Origin: Bacillaceae bacterium IKA-2
GTDB taxonomy: Bacteria > Bacillota > Bacilli > Bacillales > Anaerobacillaceae
Reading direction: 5' to 3'
Assembly (NCBI GenBank): GCA_031761875.1
Contig: CP134492.1
Location: 1 to 64,000, forward strand
Length of the DNA stretch: 64,000 nucleotides
Shown: in pieces, positions 56,406-64,000 of the stretch
Layout of the letters: every line of letters begins with the position of its first letter
How positions within the stretch are numbered: the first letter of the stretch is position 1
Notes under the pieces: model-generated
Seen by the model: the letters and a program-made list of their open reading frames with translations, nothing else
Database searches by the model: none
What the model was told of the DNA's origin: nothing
Made by a program: the position numbers and the translations under genes

Positions 56406-56760
56406 TTAGTCTTTGTTACTAAAATTTTCCTAGATGCCGTTACAAATAGGATTTGAATAGTAGGATACTCAATGCCCATAAAGAAATTTACAAGCTTGTA
56501 TTACGGACTTCTCTAATATTCTCTACACACTAAAATATGCATGGTACACTTGTTTCGTGATAACCATGCATATTATTAGAAAAGCACAAGCGACTTGGTA
56601 GCTGCGAGTATATTGGAGACTCATCATAAAGAGGCGCTCTTGCCTCTGCATGGTGAGTTGAAATATTCGAGAAGCTAAAAGCTAAGTGCTGCAGCTAGAC
56701 AATTAGAAAAGCACAAGTACCTTGGGCACTTACTACTAAATTATATTCTAACTTGTATTT
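56406..56760. other. Intergenic region between glmS promoter and glmM
   Basis: 355 bases. About a third is a complete copy of the structured repeat (56579-56700), followed by the beginning of another. The rest is AT-rich without recognised features; ATGCATGG / CCATGCAT (56537-56572) forms a weak inverted repeat. Confidence 0.6.
56579..56700 (+). mobile_element. Structured intergenic repeat, long form (122 bp)
   Basis: Begins GAAAAGCACAAGCGACTTGG and ends GCTGCAGCTAGAC. Inside, ACTCATC and GGTGAGT enclose GAGGC-GCTCTT-GCCTC. It aligns end to end, with covarying inner stem, with the insertion at 63642-63763. Directly after it GAAAAGCACAAGTACCTTGG (56705-56724) starts a truncated second copy. 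It has no coding capacity. Confidence 0.75.
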
Positions 56761-58110
56761 TTACAGTGAGCCAAGTTCTCTTTTAACTACATTAACAATT
56801 TCTTCTACATACTGGTCACAAAGCTCTTGAGTAAGAGCTTCTGCCATGACACGAACTAGTGGTTCCGTTCCAGAAGGTCGGACAAGAATTCTGCCATTAC
56901 CAGCCATCTCTAATTCTACTCGAATGATTTCATCACTAATAACCTGATTCGTTAATAGCGCTTGTTTGTTTGCCACTTTTATGTTGACTAGCTTCTGCGG
57001 AAATATTTCCATTTTAGCAGCAAGTTCAGAAAGAGGTTTTTTCGTTAATTTCATGATATTTACTAGTTGTAACGCTGAAAGCATGCCATCTCCTGTCGTA
57101 TTGTAGTCAAGAAAAATAATATGACCGGATTGTTCTCCGCCTAAATTGTAGCCACCTTTTCTCATTTCTTCGACGACATAACGGTCACCAACAGCGGTTT
57201 GCTTCGCTTCGATACCAGCTTTTTCAATAGCTTTATAAAAACCTAAATTACTCATAACCGTTGAAACTATCGTCTCGTGTTTTAATCTTCCTTGTTCTTT
57301 TAAATAGTTAGCACAAATATACATTATTTGATCACCATCAACGATATTCCCTTTTTCATCTATGGCAATTAAGCGATCTGCATCGCCATCAAATGCTAGA
57401 CCAATGTCAGCTTTTTTATCCAAAACAAGCTGAGCTAATGCTTCGGGATGAGTTGAACCAACACCGTCATTAATATTTAGACCATTGGGATTCGTGCCAA
57501 TTGTTGAAATATCTGCTTCTAAATCCGCAAATAAATGTGGTGCTAATGCCGAAGCTGCACCGTGAGCACAATCAAGAGCAATATGCAGACCTGAAAAGTC
57601 TTCTTCAACAGTTTGCTTTAAAAACTGTAAATATTTTTGTCCACCCTCGAAATAAACATTTAACTGACCAACATTTGCACCGACTGGCCGAGGTAGTTGA
57701 TCTTCTGTCTCACCATCTAACAACTTCTCTATTTCTTCCTCTTGATCGTCCAATAATTTAAAACCATCTGGACCAAAAAATTTTATCCCATTATCTTCAA
57801 CCGGATTATGCGATGCTGAGATCATTACACCTGCATGGGCACTAAGGGCCTTCGTCAAATACGACACGCCTGGAGTTGAAATGACACCTAAACGCATGAC
57901 TTCGGCGCCTATCGAAAGCAACCCTGCAATTAAGGCGTTTTCTAGCATATGCCCAGAAATCCGTGTGTCTCTTCCAATTAATACTTTTGGTTTTTCAGTA
58001 CTTTTTGTTAAGACATAACCACCAAATCTTCCAAGTTTAAATGCTAGCTCTGGGGTCAATTCTGTATTAGCAATTCCCCTGACACCATCTGTTCCAAAAT
58101 ATTTTCCCAT
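56761..58110 (-). CDS. glmM: Phosphoglucosamine mutase GlmM
   Basis: 449 residues. Phosphoserine loop VMISASHNP (Ser100), metal loop AFDGDADR, sugar loop GGEQSGH and phosphate loop [11 protein letters not shown]. It turns glucosamine-6-phosphate into glucosamine-1-phosphate for UDP-GlcNAc. Last gene of the cdaA-cdaR-glmM operon, 89 bases after cdaR. CdaA, CdaR and GlmM interact in Bacillus, linking c-di-AMP to wall synthesis. Confidence 0.97.
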   Translation of the reverse strand: MGKYFGTDGVRGIANTELTPELAFKLGRFGGYVLTKSTEKPKVLIGRDTRISGHMLENALIAGLLSIGAEVMRLGVISTPGVSYLTKALSAHAGVMISASHNPVEDNGIKFFGPDGFKLLDDQEEEIEKLLDGETEDQLPRPVGANVGQLNVYFEGGQKYLQFLKQTVEEDFSGLHIALDCAHGAASALAPHLFADLEADISTIGTNPNGLNINDGVGSTHPEALAQLVLDKKADIGLAFDGDADRLIAIDEKGNIVDGDQIMYICANYLKEQGRLKHETIVSTVMSNLGFYKAIEKAGIEAKQTAVGDRYVVEEMRKGGYNLGGEQSGHIIFLDYNTTGDGMLSALQLVNIMKLTKKPLSELAAKMEIFPQKLVNIKVANKQALLTNQVISDEIIRVELEMAGNGRILVRPSGTEPLVRVMAEALTQELCDQYVEEIVNVVKRELGSL

Positions 58111-58199
58111 TTTTCATTCTCTCCTTAGCTTCAACATACACTTACTAATTTAATTTACGTAGTTTCTTTAATCGGTTCATTATTTTCTTCCTCGGTACT

Positions 58200-59435
58200 T
58201 TATAATTCTGAAATTAGCACTACTACTTCCTCAAAATCTAATTTGAACGTAATATTTTGAGGACCGTTAATTTGAACAGGCACGGTATGTTCTCCAATTG
58301 ACAACTGATTTACATCAATATACATTTTTATGTCATCTTTTTTTAACCGCTCCATTGCGCTAGGTGAACCTTTAGCAGTTAGATTCATTATCTTCTCTTC
58401 TGGTTCTACAAAGCTTACATCCATCCGATCAGATAAACCAATAATTTCAACAGTTATTTCCTCAAATTCTACCGTTTCCACGATATCCAATTCAATAACT
58501 ATTTTAACAATAGCTGGTGATACCTCTTCTACACCTTCTGGTATTGGAACTTCCACTTCCAATATTGTATTTTCGGTTATTTCCGTTAAATCTATTTCAA
58601 CGCCTTCTATAAATGCAATATCATCTATGATTTCTCTCGGTCCATAAATCGTAACATCCTTAGGCTCTGTATATATTGTCCGAATACTTAACCCTTCAGG
58701 CAACTCCCCAACACGTTCGAGCTTAAGAGGAATATCTTTATTTGGACCCGTAACAGGGATTTTTACATCAACAACAGTCGGGTTTACATCGATATCAAAT
58801 TCATTTCCTTGCTGGTCGTAGACCTTAATCGCAACACTTTTCTCAATTGTTTCTGTCACATCCTTAAGATCAACGAAACCTTTTGCAAATGCCACTTGTT
58901 CAATGACACTTTTTGCAGCAGTAATCTCGACGTTTACTGGGTTTACAATAGGAGTCCCAATTATATAATCCCCGCTTACATCTGGTTTATTAATAAAATC
59001 AATTTCAATTGGAAAAGATACTGTTTGCTTTTCTTCAATGGTTACTCTAACTGTCTGCGGGACAATATTCACTACTGTTAATTCAGTTGGAAACCCCTCA
59101 TGTTGAACATTTACATTATGAGTGCCTGCTTCTAAATTACGTAAATCTATAAAAACTTCATACGTTGCTGGGGCTATTTTCATGTAAGTAATAACATTTT
59201 GCGGACCTCGTAAATTAACCTGAACAAAGTCAGTTATTTCTGTAATTGCATATTCATCTTCGCTATAATAAACATTTACAGGAACTTCTTCTAATGTGTA
59301 AGACCCAGTTGTAACCATCGGTAAGCCACCAGGTTGATTATTACCTTGCTCGTTATTAACCATAGCAAACAGCATGACTGCAACGAAGAAAGCAATAGCT
59401 TTTAGAAACCAGGGGTTATTGTATAATCTATCCAT
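58200..59435 (-). CDS. cdaR: CdaA regulator CdaR (YbbR-domain protein)
   Basis: 411 residues. One N-terminal membrane helix (FLKAIAFFVAVMLFAMV, about 10-26), then four YbbR repeats on the outside (about 55-405), each about 80 residues and beta-rich. It modulates the diadenylate cyclase CdaA. Overlaps cdaA by 8 bases. Confidence 0.95.
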   Translation of the reverse strand: MDRLYNNPWFLKAIAFFVAVMLFAMVNNEQGNNQPGGLPMVTTGSYTLEEVPVNVYYSEDEYAITEITDFVQVNLRGPQNVITYMKIAPATYEVFIDLRNLEAGTHNVNVQHEGFPTELTVVNIVPQTVRVTIEEKQTVSFPIEIDFINKPDVSGDYIIGTPIVNPVNVEITAAKSVIEQVAFAKGFVDLKDVTETIEKSVAIKVYDQQGNEFDIDVNPTVVDVKIPVTGPNKDIPLKLERVGELPEGLSIRTIYTEPKDVTIYGPREIIDDIAFIEGVEIDLTEITENTILEVEVPIPEGVEEVSPAIVKIVIELDIVETVEFEEITVEIIGLSDRMDVSFVEPEEKIMNLTAKGSPSAMERLKKDDIKMYIDVNQLSIGEHTVPVQINGPQNITFKLDFEEVVVLISEL

Positions 59436-60249
59436 TCTTCTTACCTCCCCACTGCCAAAGCGAAGTAGAGTTGGTTTTCATATCTGTTACAAGTTCTTGT
59501 ACTAAAAGTTCTTTTAACGCTTCTTCATCTAAATCTCGGCGCAGTTCACCGTTTTTTGTCACAGAAATATTTCCCGTTTCCTCTGAAACAGCTAAAGTTA
59601 TACAATCTGATACCTCACTAATACCTAATGCTGCTCTGTGTCTCGTACCTAACTCCTTTGATATAAACGGATCTTCTGAAAGTGGTAAGTAACAACCAGC
59701 TGCCATGATTTGACTGTTCCTTAAAATAACAGCACCATCATGGAGAGGTGTATTAGGAATAAAAATATTTATTAGTAACTCAGATGTTAATTTTCCCTTA
59801 ACTACAATCCCCGTTTCAATATAATCATTCATTCCTGTTTCGCGTTCAATAGATATTAACGCTCCGATACGGCGTTTCCCCATATAAATCGATGCTTTAA
59901 CGATTTCTTCGATACTTTTTTCCACTTCTTGATCATCGATCGAACTTGTTCTAGATAAAAACTTCCCTCGACCAAGCTGTTCTAATGCCCGACGTAATTC
60001 AGGTTGGAAAATAATGATAATTGCTAATAACCCGTAAATTACCGCTTGAGACATAATCCACCTTAGTGTATGTAATCCTGCATACCCGCTCACAAACCAT
60101 ACTAAGAGAATTACCGTTATCCCCTTAAGTAACTGTACTGCTCTTGTACCACGAATAATGATGATTAATTTATAGATAACGAACGTAACTAGTAATATAT
60201 CTATGGCTTTTATTAAAAGATTAAAAAATTGAATGTCCTCAGGTAACAT
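59428..60249 (-). CDS. cdaA: Diadenylate cyclase CdaA
   Basis: 273 residues. Three N-terminal membrane helices (about 10-85) and a DAC domain with the catalytic motifs DGA (171-173) and RHR (203-205). It makes c-di-AMP from two ATP. I chose ATG at 60249, 7 bases after GGAGG, which gives the usual 273 residues; an in-frame TTG five codons earlier overlaps the binding site. First gene of cdaA-cdaR-glmM. Confidence 0.96.
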   Translation of the reverse strand: MLPEDIQFFNLLIKAIDILLVTFVIYKLIIIIRGTRAVQLLKGITVILLVWFVSGYAGLHTLRWIMSQAVIYGLLAIIIIFQPELRRALEQLGRGKFLSRTSSIDDQEVEKSIEEIVKASIYMGKRRIGALISIERETGMNDYIETGIVVKGKLTSELLINIFIPNTPLHDGAVILRNSQIMAAGCYLPLSEDPFISKELGTRHRAALGISEVSDCITLAVSEETGNISVTKNGELRRDLDEEALKELLVQELVTDMKTNSTSLWQWGGKKNG

Positions 60250-60416
60250 CGGTTTTTCCTCCAACTAAAAAATTCTCTAATACGTTAAACAACTTTTTTA
60301 TTATACCATATCACTAGTAGCATAACAGTAACTCATACTCCGAAATAAATTTCTAATTTATATTACTAATGACTTTGATTATACGAAAATAAGAAAATAC
60401 ATATCAATGTATCCAT

Positions 60417-61052
60417 TTATTCAATCTTCTTTTCATCAATAACATTTACTACTTCAGAAAAAAAAGTTTTTATATTATACCAAACCCATTCTAATCCTTT
60501 ATCGATGACTTCAATATTGCCCGCAACTTTACCTGCCGAAGCCATATAATTTTGACCGTTTATTATAGTCACATTGCCATTTACTTGACCATTTACTTGG
60601 AGACTCCCGTTTCTTATCATAAGATTGCCTTCCACAATTTCTCCTTCGGGGACAACAATAATATTTCTTTCTTTATCAATAATTAAATTTGCTTGACCAG
60701 AAACAGACAATTCATTGCTACTATCCATCCATACTGAAAACATACTAGTCGCCATCAGTACAATAAAAACCGAGGCTGCAACAAAGAACGGATGATTTTT
60801 CATCCATCGTTTTGTGTTTACTGAACGTTTTTGTTTCGGTAAGCGTTTCATCACTACTTCAGTAAAATTTATTGGCGCATCTATATGAGAAGTACTTTGA
60901 ACAAACGCTATTGATTTTTTTAATTCATTCATATGAGTACGACATTTATCACACTCACTTAGGTGTTCCTTTAACTGCTTCCGTTCAATTACGGTAATTT
61001 CTTCATCTAAATATCTATGAATTAAGGAGACTATTTCTTTATTACACGTCAT
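60417..61052 (-). CDS. rsiW: Anti-sigma factor RsiW
   Basis: 211 residues. The N-terminal ZAS zinc domain has the HxxxCxxC motif in EHLSECDKCRTHM (about 29-40). A membrane helix follows at about 90-110 (FFVAASVFIVLMATSMFSVW), then an extracytoplasmic part with a short polymer-forming-like beta segment (EGNLMIRNGSLQVNGQVNGN). It holds SigW until cut by PrsW and RasP. ATG at 61052 has AAAGGAGAG 6 bases upstream. Follows sigW by 16 bases. Confidence 0.93.
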   Translation of the reverse strand: MTCNKEIVSLIHRYLDEEITVIERKQLKEHLSECDKCRTHMNELKKSIAFVQSTSHIDAPINFTEVVMKRLPKQKRSVNTKRWMKNHPFFVAASVFIVLMATSMFSVWMDSSNELSVSGQANLIIDKERNIIVVPEGEIVEGNLMIRNGSLQVNGQVNGNVTIINGQNYMASAGKVAGNIEVIDKGLEWVWYNIKTFFSEVVNVIDEKKIE

Positions 61053-61068
61053 CTGAATCTCTCCTTTT

Positions 61069-61632
61069 CTATACATTACTTAACCGTTTTCTCAACGCTT
61101 CCCTACCTCTGTGAATTCTTGTTTTCACTGTAGCTATCGGGAGATCTAATACATCACTTATTTCCTTCAAAGATAAGTCTTCTATATATTTTAAAATAAT
61201 TGCAGAACGATATTTTGAAGGTAAGTTTAAAATCTCCCCTTGAATCCAGTCTTGTAATTCATAGGTAATTACTTGATCCTCTGGGAGTTCATCTGTTGCT
61301 GCAATTTGCGACGACAATGTTAAGCCAATTGTCCCATCAACTTCTTGATCCAAGTAATAATCGGGCTTTTTCTTTCTTAAACGGTCAATCGAAAGGTTCG
61401 TAACAATACGAAACAACCATGTTGAGAATTTTCGATCTACATCATAAGTTTCGATATTCATATAAGCACGTAAAAAGGCTTCTTGGGCAATATCTTGGGC
61501 TTCGTGAACGTTCCCTACCATACGGTAGGAAATTTGATAAACTTTATCTTTATAAAGTTCAACTAATTCCGCAAAAGCTTGCTGATCGCCTTTTTTTACG
61601 TCTTGAATGATTCTCCTTATAATTGTATCCAT
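61069..61632 (-). CDS. sigW: ECF sigma factor SigW
   Basis: 187 residues, the same length as B. subtilis SigW and very similar throughout (EAQDIAQEAFLRAYMNIETYD; FSTWLFRIVTNLSIDRLRKKKPDYYLDQEV; IATVKTRIHRGREALRKRL). It directs defence against envelope-active compounds. ATG at 61632 has GGAGGTATTAGGAG upstream. The autoregulatory promoter is at 61669-61694. Confidence 0.96.
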   Translation of the reverse strand: MDTIIRRIIQDVKKGDQQAFAELVELYKDKVYQISYRMVGNVHEAQDIAQEAFLRAYMNIETYDVDRKFSTWLFRIVTNLSIDRLRKKKPDYYLDQEVDGTIGLTLSSQIAATDELPEDQVITYELQDWIQGEILNLPSKYRSAIILKYIEDLSLKEISDVLDLPIATVKTRIHRGREALRKRLSNV

Positions 61633-61668
61633 ACTCCTAATACCTCCGCTCTCTGCGGTTACTTTATT

Positions 61669-61694
61669 TACGTAAAACACACATGAAAGTTTCA
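61669..61694 (-). promoter_or_regulatory. SigW autoregulatory promoter
   Basis: Minus strand TGAAAC, exactly 16 bases, CGTA, the SigW consensus, 37 bases before the sigW start codon. Confidence 0.93.
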
Positions 61695-61885
61695 AATGAT
61701 TTTATTCTACCACGTTCATTTCCTGATTTCACACATTTTAAAAAATGATTGGATTTTTTTGGGTATTGTCTTATTAAAAAAAAGAGAAGGGGTTCGCACG
61801 ACGTAAAACTTAAACACGATTGTTATCTTTGGAAAAATCGTAGTTACTTTTATATAGATTGTCTAAGCTTGCGTATATAATTAAT

Positions 61886-61910
61886 AAAACCCTAGATAAT
61901 CTAGGGTTTT
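61886..61910 (-). terminator. Terminator of the second rRNA-tRNA operon
   Basis: Minus strand AAAACCCTAGAT pairs with ATCTAGGGTTTT and runs into TATTAATTAT. It lies 22 bases after tRNA-Ala. Confidence 0.9.
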
Positions 61911-61932
61911 CATATAGCATATATAGTATGTT

Positions 61933-62008
61933 TGGTGGAGCCTAGCGGGATCGAACCGCTGACCTCCTGCGTGCAAGGCAGGCGCTCTCCCAGCTGAGCT
62001 AAGGCCCC
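61933..62008 (-). tRNA. tRNA-Ala (TGC)
   Basis: Minus strand, acceptor GGGGCCT, loop CTTGCAC (anticodon TGC), encoded CCA, 76 nt. Last gene of the second cluster. Confidence 0.97.
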
Positions 62009-62047
62009 AAATAAAAGGAGTATTATTTATTTTGTGAATTAATGTTT

Positions 62048-62095
62048 GCTCGTCGCAAATCTTGCAAAGGCGTTTGTTCGGCGTAGTAGAATTGG
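62048..62095 (-). repeat. Structured tRNA-spacer element, copy C
   Basis: Starts at the CCA of tRNA-Gly(TCC). Shares CTACTACG, GCAAGATTTGCGACGAGCAA with copies A and B, but its arms (CAATTCT and AGATTTG) pair at only 5 of 7 positions, so it looks decayed. Confidence 0.55.
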
Positions 62096-62166
62096 AGCGG
62101 GTGATGAGAATCGAACTCACGACCAGAGCTTGGAAGGCTCTTGTTTTACCACTAAACTACACCCGC
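62093..62166 (-). tRNA. tRNA-Gly (TCC)
   Basis: Minus strand, acceptor GCGGGTG, loop CTTCCAA (anticodon TCC), encoded CCA, 74 nt. Confidence 0.97.
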
Positions 62167-62223
62167 ATGTATAAAATACTTGAATTAAGTTTGACTAATA
62201 GATTTATTAATTTGCAAAATGTG

Positions 62224-62281
62224 CCGCTTCGCTTGCTCGTCGCAAATCTGCAAAGAAGCTTATTCGACGAAGTAGATTTGG
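62224..62281 (-). repeat. Structured tRNA-spacer element, copy B
   Basis: Starts at the CCA of tRNA-Gly(GCC). Arms CAAATCT and AGATTTG (62274-62280 and 62243-62249) pair perfectly around CGTCGAATAAGCTTC, tail GCGACGAGCAAGCGAAGCGG. Compared with copy A the arms changed on both sides (CATGTCT/AGACATG). Confidence 0.7.
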
Positions 62282-62353
62282 AGCGGAAGACGAGATTCGA
62301 ACTCGCGACCCCCACCTTGGCAAGGTGGTGTTCTACCACTGAACTACTCCCGC
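62279..62353 (-). tRNA. tRNA-Gly (GCC)
   Basis: Minus strand, acceptor GCGGGAG, loop TTGCCAA (anticodon GCC), encoded CCA, 75 nt. The first three acceptor pairs are standard; G-U pairs occur in the arm. Confidence 0.97.
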
Positions 62354-62357
62354 ATGT

Positions 62358-62440
62358 GGAAAGTTATTTTGCTTCGCAAAAAACTCAGGAAGGTTATTTT
62401 GCTTTGCAACATTAAGGAAGGTTATTTTGCTTTGCAAAAA
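62358..62440. repeat. Three degenerate GGAARGTTATTTTGCTT repeats
   Basis: GGAAAGTTATTTTGCTTCGC (62358), GGAAGGTTATTTTGCTTTGC (62388) and GGAAGGTTATTTTGCTTTGC (62416) follow one another at about 28-30 base spacing between tRNA-Gly and tRNA-Lys. Related units occur at 62798-63090. Confidence 0.75.
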
Positions 62441-62447
62441 ACCTATA

Positions 62448-62520
62448 TGAGCCATGAAGGATTCGAACCTTCGACCCTCTGATTAAAAGTCAGATGCTCT
62501 ACCAACTGAGCTAATGGCTC
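62448..62520 (-). tRNA. tRNA-Lys (TTT)
   Basis: Minus strand, acceptor GAGCCAT, loop CTTTTAA (anticodon TTT). CCA not encoded (discriminator A then TATA). Confidence 0.96.
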
Positions 62521-62526
62521 GAAAAA

Positions 62527-62601
62527 TGGCTGGGCTAGAAGGATTCGAACCTTCGCATGACGGAGTCAAAGTCCGATGCCTTACCGCTTGGCTATAGCCC
62601 A
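62527..62601 (-). tRNA. tRNA-Gln (TTG)
   Basis: Minus strand, acceptor TGGGCTA, loop CTTTGAC (anticodon TTG), encoded CCA, 75 nt. Confidence 0.97.
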
Positions 62602-62609
62602 ATATGAAA

Positions 62610-62694
62610 TGGTGGAGGGGGACGGTTTCGAACCGCCGAACCCGAAAGGAGCGGATTTACAGTCCGCCGCGTTTAGCCACTTCGCTACCCCTCC
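62610..62694 (-). tRNA. tRNA-Tyr (GTA)
   Basis: Minus strand, class II-type long variable arm, acceptor GGAGGGG, loop CTGTAAA (anticodon GTA), encoded CCA, 85 nt. Confidence 0.97.
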
Positions 62695-62714
62695 AAAAAT
62701 CTCTAAAGTAAGAG

Positions 62715-62787
<73 letters not shown>

Positions 62788-62797
62788 ATATTTATTT

Positions 62798-62918
62798 GGA
62801 AAGTTATTTTTGCTTCACTTCGTTACGCAGCTAAAGTAAAGGAAAGTTATTTTTGCTTCACTTCGTTACGCAGCTAAAGTAAAGGAAAGTTATTTTTGCT
62901 TCACTTCGTTACGCAAAA
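62798..62918. repeat. Three tandem copies of a 43-bp unit
   Basis: Two identical 43-base units (62798-62840, 62841-62883) and a third partial unit (62884-about 62915). Each starts GGAAAGTTATTTTTGCTTC, followed by ACTTCGTTACGCAGC. They lie between tRNA-Thr and tRNA-Val with no unique sequence between units. Confidence 0.93.
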
Positions 62919-62924
62919 AAAATT

Positions 62925-63000
62925 TGGTGGAGGATGACGGGCTCGAACCGCCGACCCCCTGCTTGTAAGGCAGGTGCTCTCCCAGCTGAGCTAATCCTCC
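62925..63000 (-). tRNA. tRNA-Val (TAC)
   Basis: Minus strand, same as 6272-6347; anticodon TAC, encoded CCA, 76 nt. Confidence 0.97.
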
Positions 63001-63106
63001 AGTATAATGAAAGTTATTTTCACTAGCTCTAATTATTGATAGTTATTTTTTCTAGCGTGAATTAAGGATAGTTATTTTTTCTCCACTTCGTTAAGCAAAA
63101 AAACTT

Positions 63107-63181
63107 TGGTGACCCGTACGGGATTCGAACCCGTGTAACCGCCGTGAAAGGGCGGTGTCTTAACCGCTTGACCAACGGGCC
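63107..63181 (-). tRNA. tRNA-Glu (TTC)
   Basis: Minus strand, same as 6422-6496; anticodon TTC, encoded CCA, 75 nt. The spacer to tRNA-Val (63001-63106) holds three more GRWAGTTATTTT units (63009, 63037, 63067). Confidence 0.97.
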
Positions 63182-63197
63182 ATATAACATTATGAAA

Positions 63198-63273
<76 letters not shown>

Positions 63274-63274
63274 A

Positions 63275-63349
63275 TGGCTCCACAGGTAGGACTCGAACCT
63301 ACGACCGATCGGTTAACAGCCGATTGCTCTACCACTGAGCTACTGTGGA
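63275..63349 (-). tRNA. tRNA-Asn (GTT)
   Basis: Minus strand, acceptor TCCACAG, loop CTGTTAA (anticodon GTT), encoded CCA, 75 nt. First tRNA after the 5S gene of the second rRNA operon. Confidence 0.97.
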
Positions 63350-63504
63350 ATGTTAACAACTGATATATTAAAACAATTTTCTGTCCCTGTCAATACTTTA
63401 AATTTGCTTCATGCAGCTTTGCGACGAGGATACGACGCTAGGAGTACCGCAGGAGCACAATACCAAATACTATTCAGTCAATTTACTTATTTAGAAAAAA
63501 TTTT

Positions 63505-63620
<116 letters not shown>

Positions 63621-63641
63621 CTATTTTCAGTCAAAGAAATT

Positions 63642-63763
63642 GTCCAGCTCCAACACCTAACTCCTTGTGACGCTTCAACTCACATTCAGAAGTTAAAAAA
63701 CAACTTCTTCGGTAAGTCTCCATCGCACTGCGAAGTTGACCAAGGTGTTTCCGCTTTTCGTTT
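63642..63763 (-). mobile_element. Structured repeat inserted in the 5S-23S spacer (122 bp)
   Basis: The spacers of the two rRNA operons are identical up to GTCAAAGAAATT (131-137 equals 63635-63641) and again from CATTCTTTGAAAAC (138 equals 63764). Operon 2 has 122 extra bases. On the minus strand the insert has GAAAAGCGGAAACACCTTGG near one end and TGTTGGAGCTGGAC at the other, like the element at 56579-56700, with an inner AGAAGTT/AACTTCT hairpin. A TT at both borders might be a 2-base target duplication. Confidence 0.85.
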
Positions 63764-63840
63764 CATTCTTTGAAAACTAGATAACAACCGTACACACATT
63801 CAAGATTTGAGCTTCATTGAATTCAATTCGTCTTATTTTT

Positions 63841-64000
63841 AGGATAAGTCCTCGACCGATTAGTATCTCTCAGCTCCACGTGTCACCACGCGTCCACCCG
63901 AGACCTATCAACCTCATAATCTTTAAGGGGTCTTACTGGATTAACTCCAAGGGAAATCTCATCTCGAGGGGGGCTTCATGCTTAGATGCTTTCAGCACTT
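63841..64000 (-). rRNA. rrl: 23S ribosomal RNA (operon 2), 3' part
   Basis: Minus strand; 160 bases identical to 215-374, the 3' end of the first 23S gene. It runs off the window edge, so only the 3' end is seen. Confidence 0.97.

Larger units (their letters stand above)
61633..61932. other. Intergenic region sigW to tRNA cluster
   Basis: 300 bases with the SigW promoter (61669-61694) and the tRNA operon terminator (61886-61910). The middle part is AT-rich with no feature recognised. Confidence 0.7.

Noticed and set aside
62798-62918. Tandem 43-bp repeats as a CRISPR array
   Set aside because: Units abut directly with no unique spacers, they lie between tRNA genes, and no cas genes are present in the window.

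Overview
The window is from the chromosome of a low-GC, endospore-forming member of the Bacillaceae. The signs are a germinant receptor operon, cmpA, a LolA-like sporulation lipoprotein, sigB, sigW and sigX with their regulators, and a glmS ribozyme. Gene order (alr, ndoAI, ndoA, rsb-sigB, tex, cmpA, sprT-like, tRNAs, rrn; and sigW, rsiW, cdaA, cdaR, glmM, glmS next to another rrn-tRNA block) is the one known from the origin-proximal part of Bacillus chromosomes. Many surface proteins are strongly acidic and there is an opuA compatible-solute importer, which hints at a salt- or alkali-adapted organism; this is an inference.

Layout. 1-5155 is a complete rRNA operon on the minus strand (16S, 23S, 5S) with tandem promoters at 5332-5435. 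5452-6678 is an 11-gene tRNA cluster with its own promoter. 6817-18310 carries the sprT-like gene, cmpA, tex, the short rsbU-rsbV-rsbW-sigB operon, the ndoAI-ndoA toxin-antitoxin pair, alr, a LolA-like lipoprotein, nnrE-nnrD and acpS. 18697-23792 holds a rhomboid protease and a Fur-controlled ferric iron ABC importer. 23887-27663 is a gerA-type germinant receptor operon. 27815-31288 combines a CstR-like persulfide sensor, a ba3-type oxidase (subunits IIa, II, I) and a rhodanese lipoprotein. 31502-34862 has mgtE and the sigX-rsiX pair. 35065-39150 is gbsR plus opuA. 39328-45374 is accessory: a channel-like protein with a degenerate filter, a secreted ice-binding-domain protein, a GerMN lipoprotein, a 47-aa protein, a flavin reductase-like protein and modBC. 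45536-53640 is a Gram-positive Tad/Flp pilus operon, including an Flp prepilin of only 58 residues, headed by a c-di-GMP-I riboswitch and terminator. 54241-56405 is glmS with its ribozyme. 56761-61694 is glmM, cdaR, cdaA, rsiW and sigW. 61886-64000 is the 3' part of a second rRNA operon: 23S end, 5S, 11 tRNAs and a terminator.

How the parts work together. Several promoters can be read directly: SigB before rsbV, SigX before sigX, SigW before sigW, three Fur boxes on the iron importer, and sigma-A promoters on rrn, tRNA and glmS. Cell-wall precursor supply (glmS, glmM, alr), c-di-AMP synthesis (cdaA, cdaR) and envelope stress (sigW, sigX) are represented. The Tad pilus is predicted to respond to c-di-GMP.

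The least ordinary material is non-coding. It includes a roughly 120-bp structured repeat that has inserted into one rRNA spacer, with the empty site preserved in the other operon; a structured spacer element fused to the CCA end of several tRNAs with a covarying stem; a duplicated promoter-terminator module that has lost its small gene in one copy; paired odd palindromes; and an extra long-range stem between the glmS ribozyme and its start codon.
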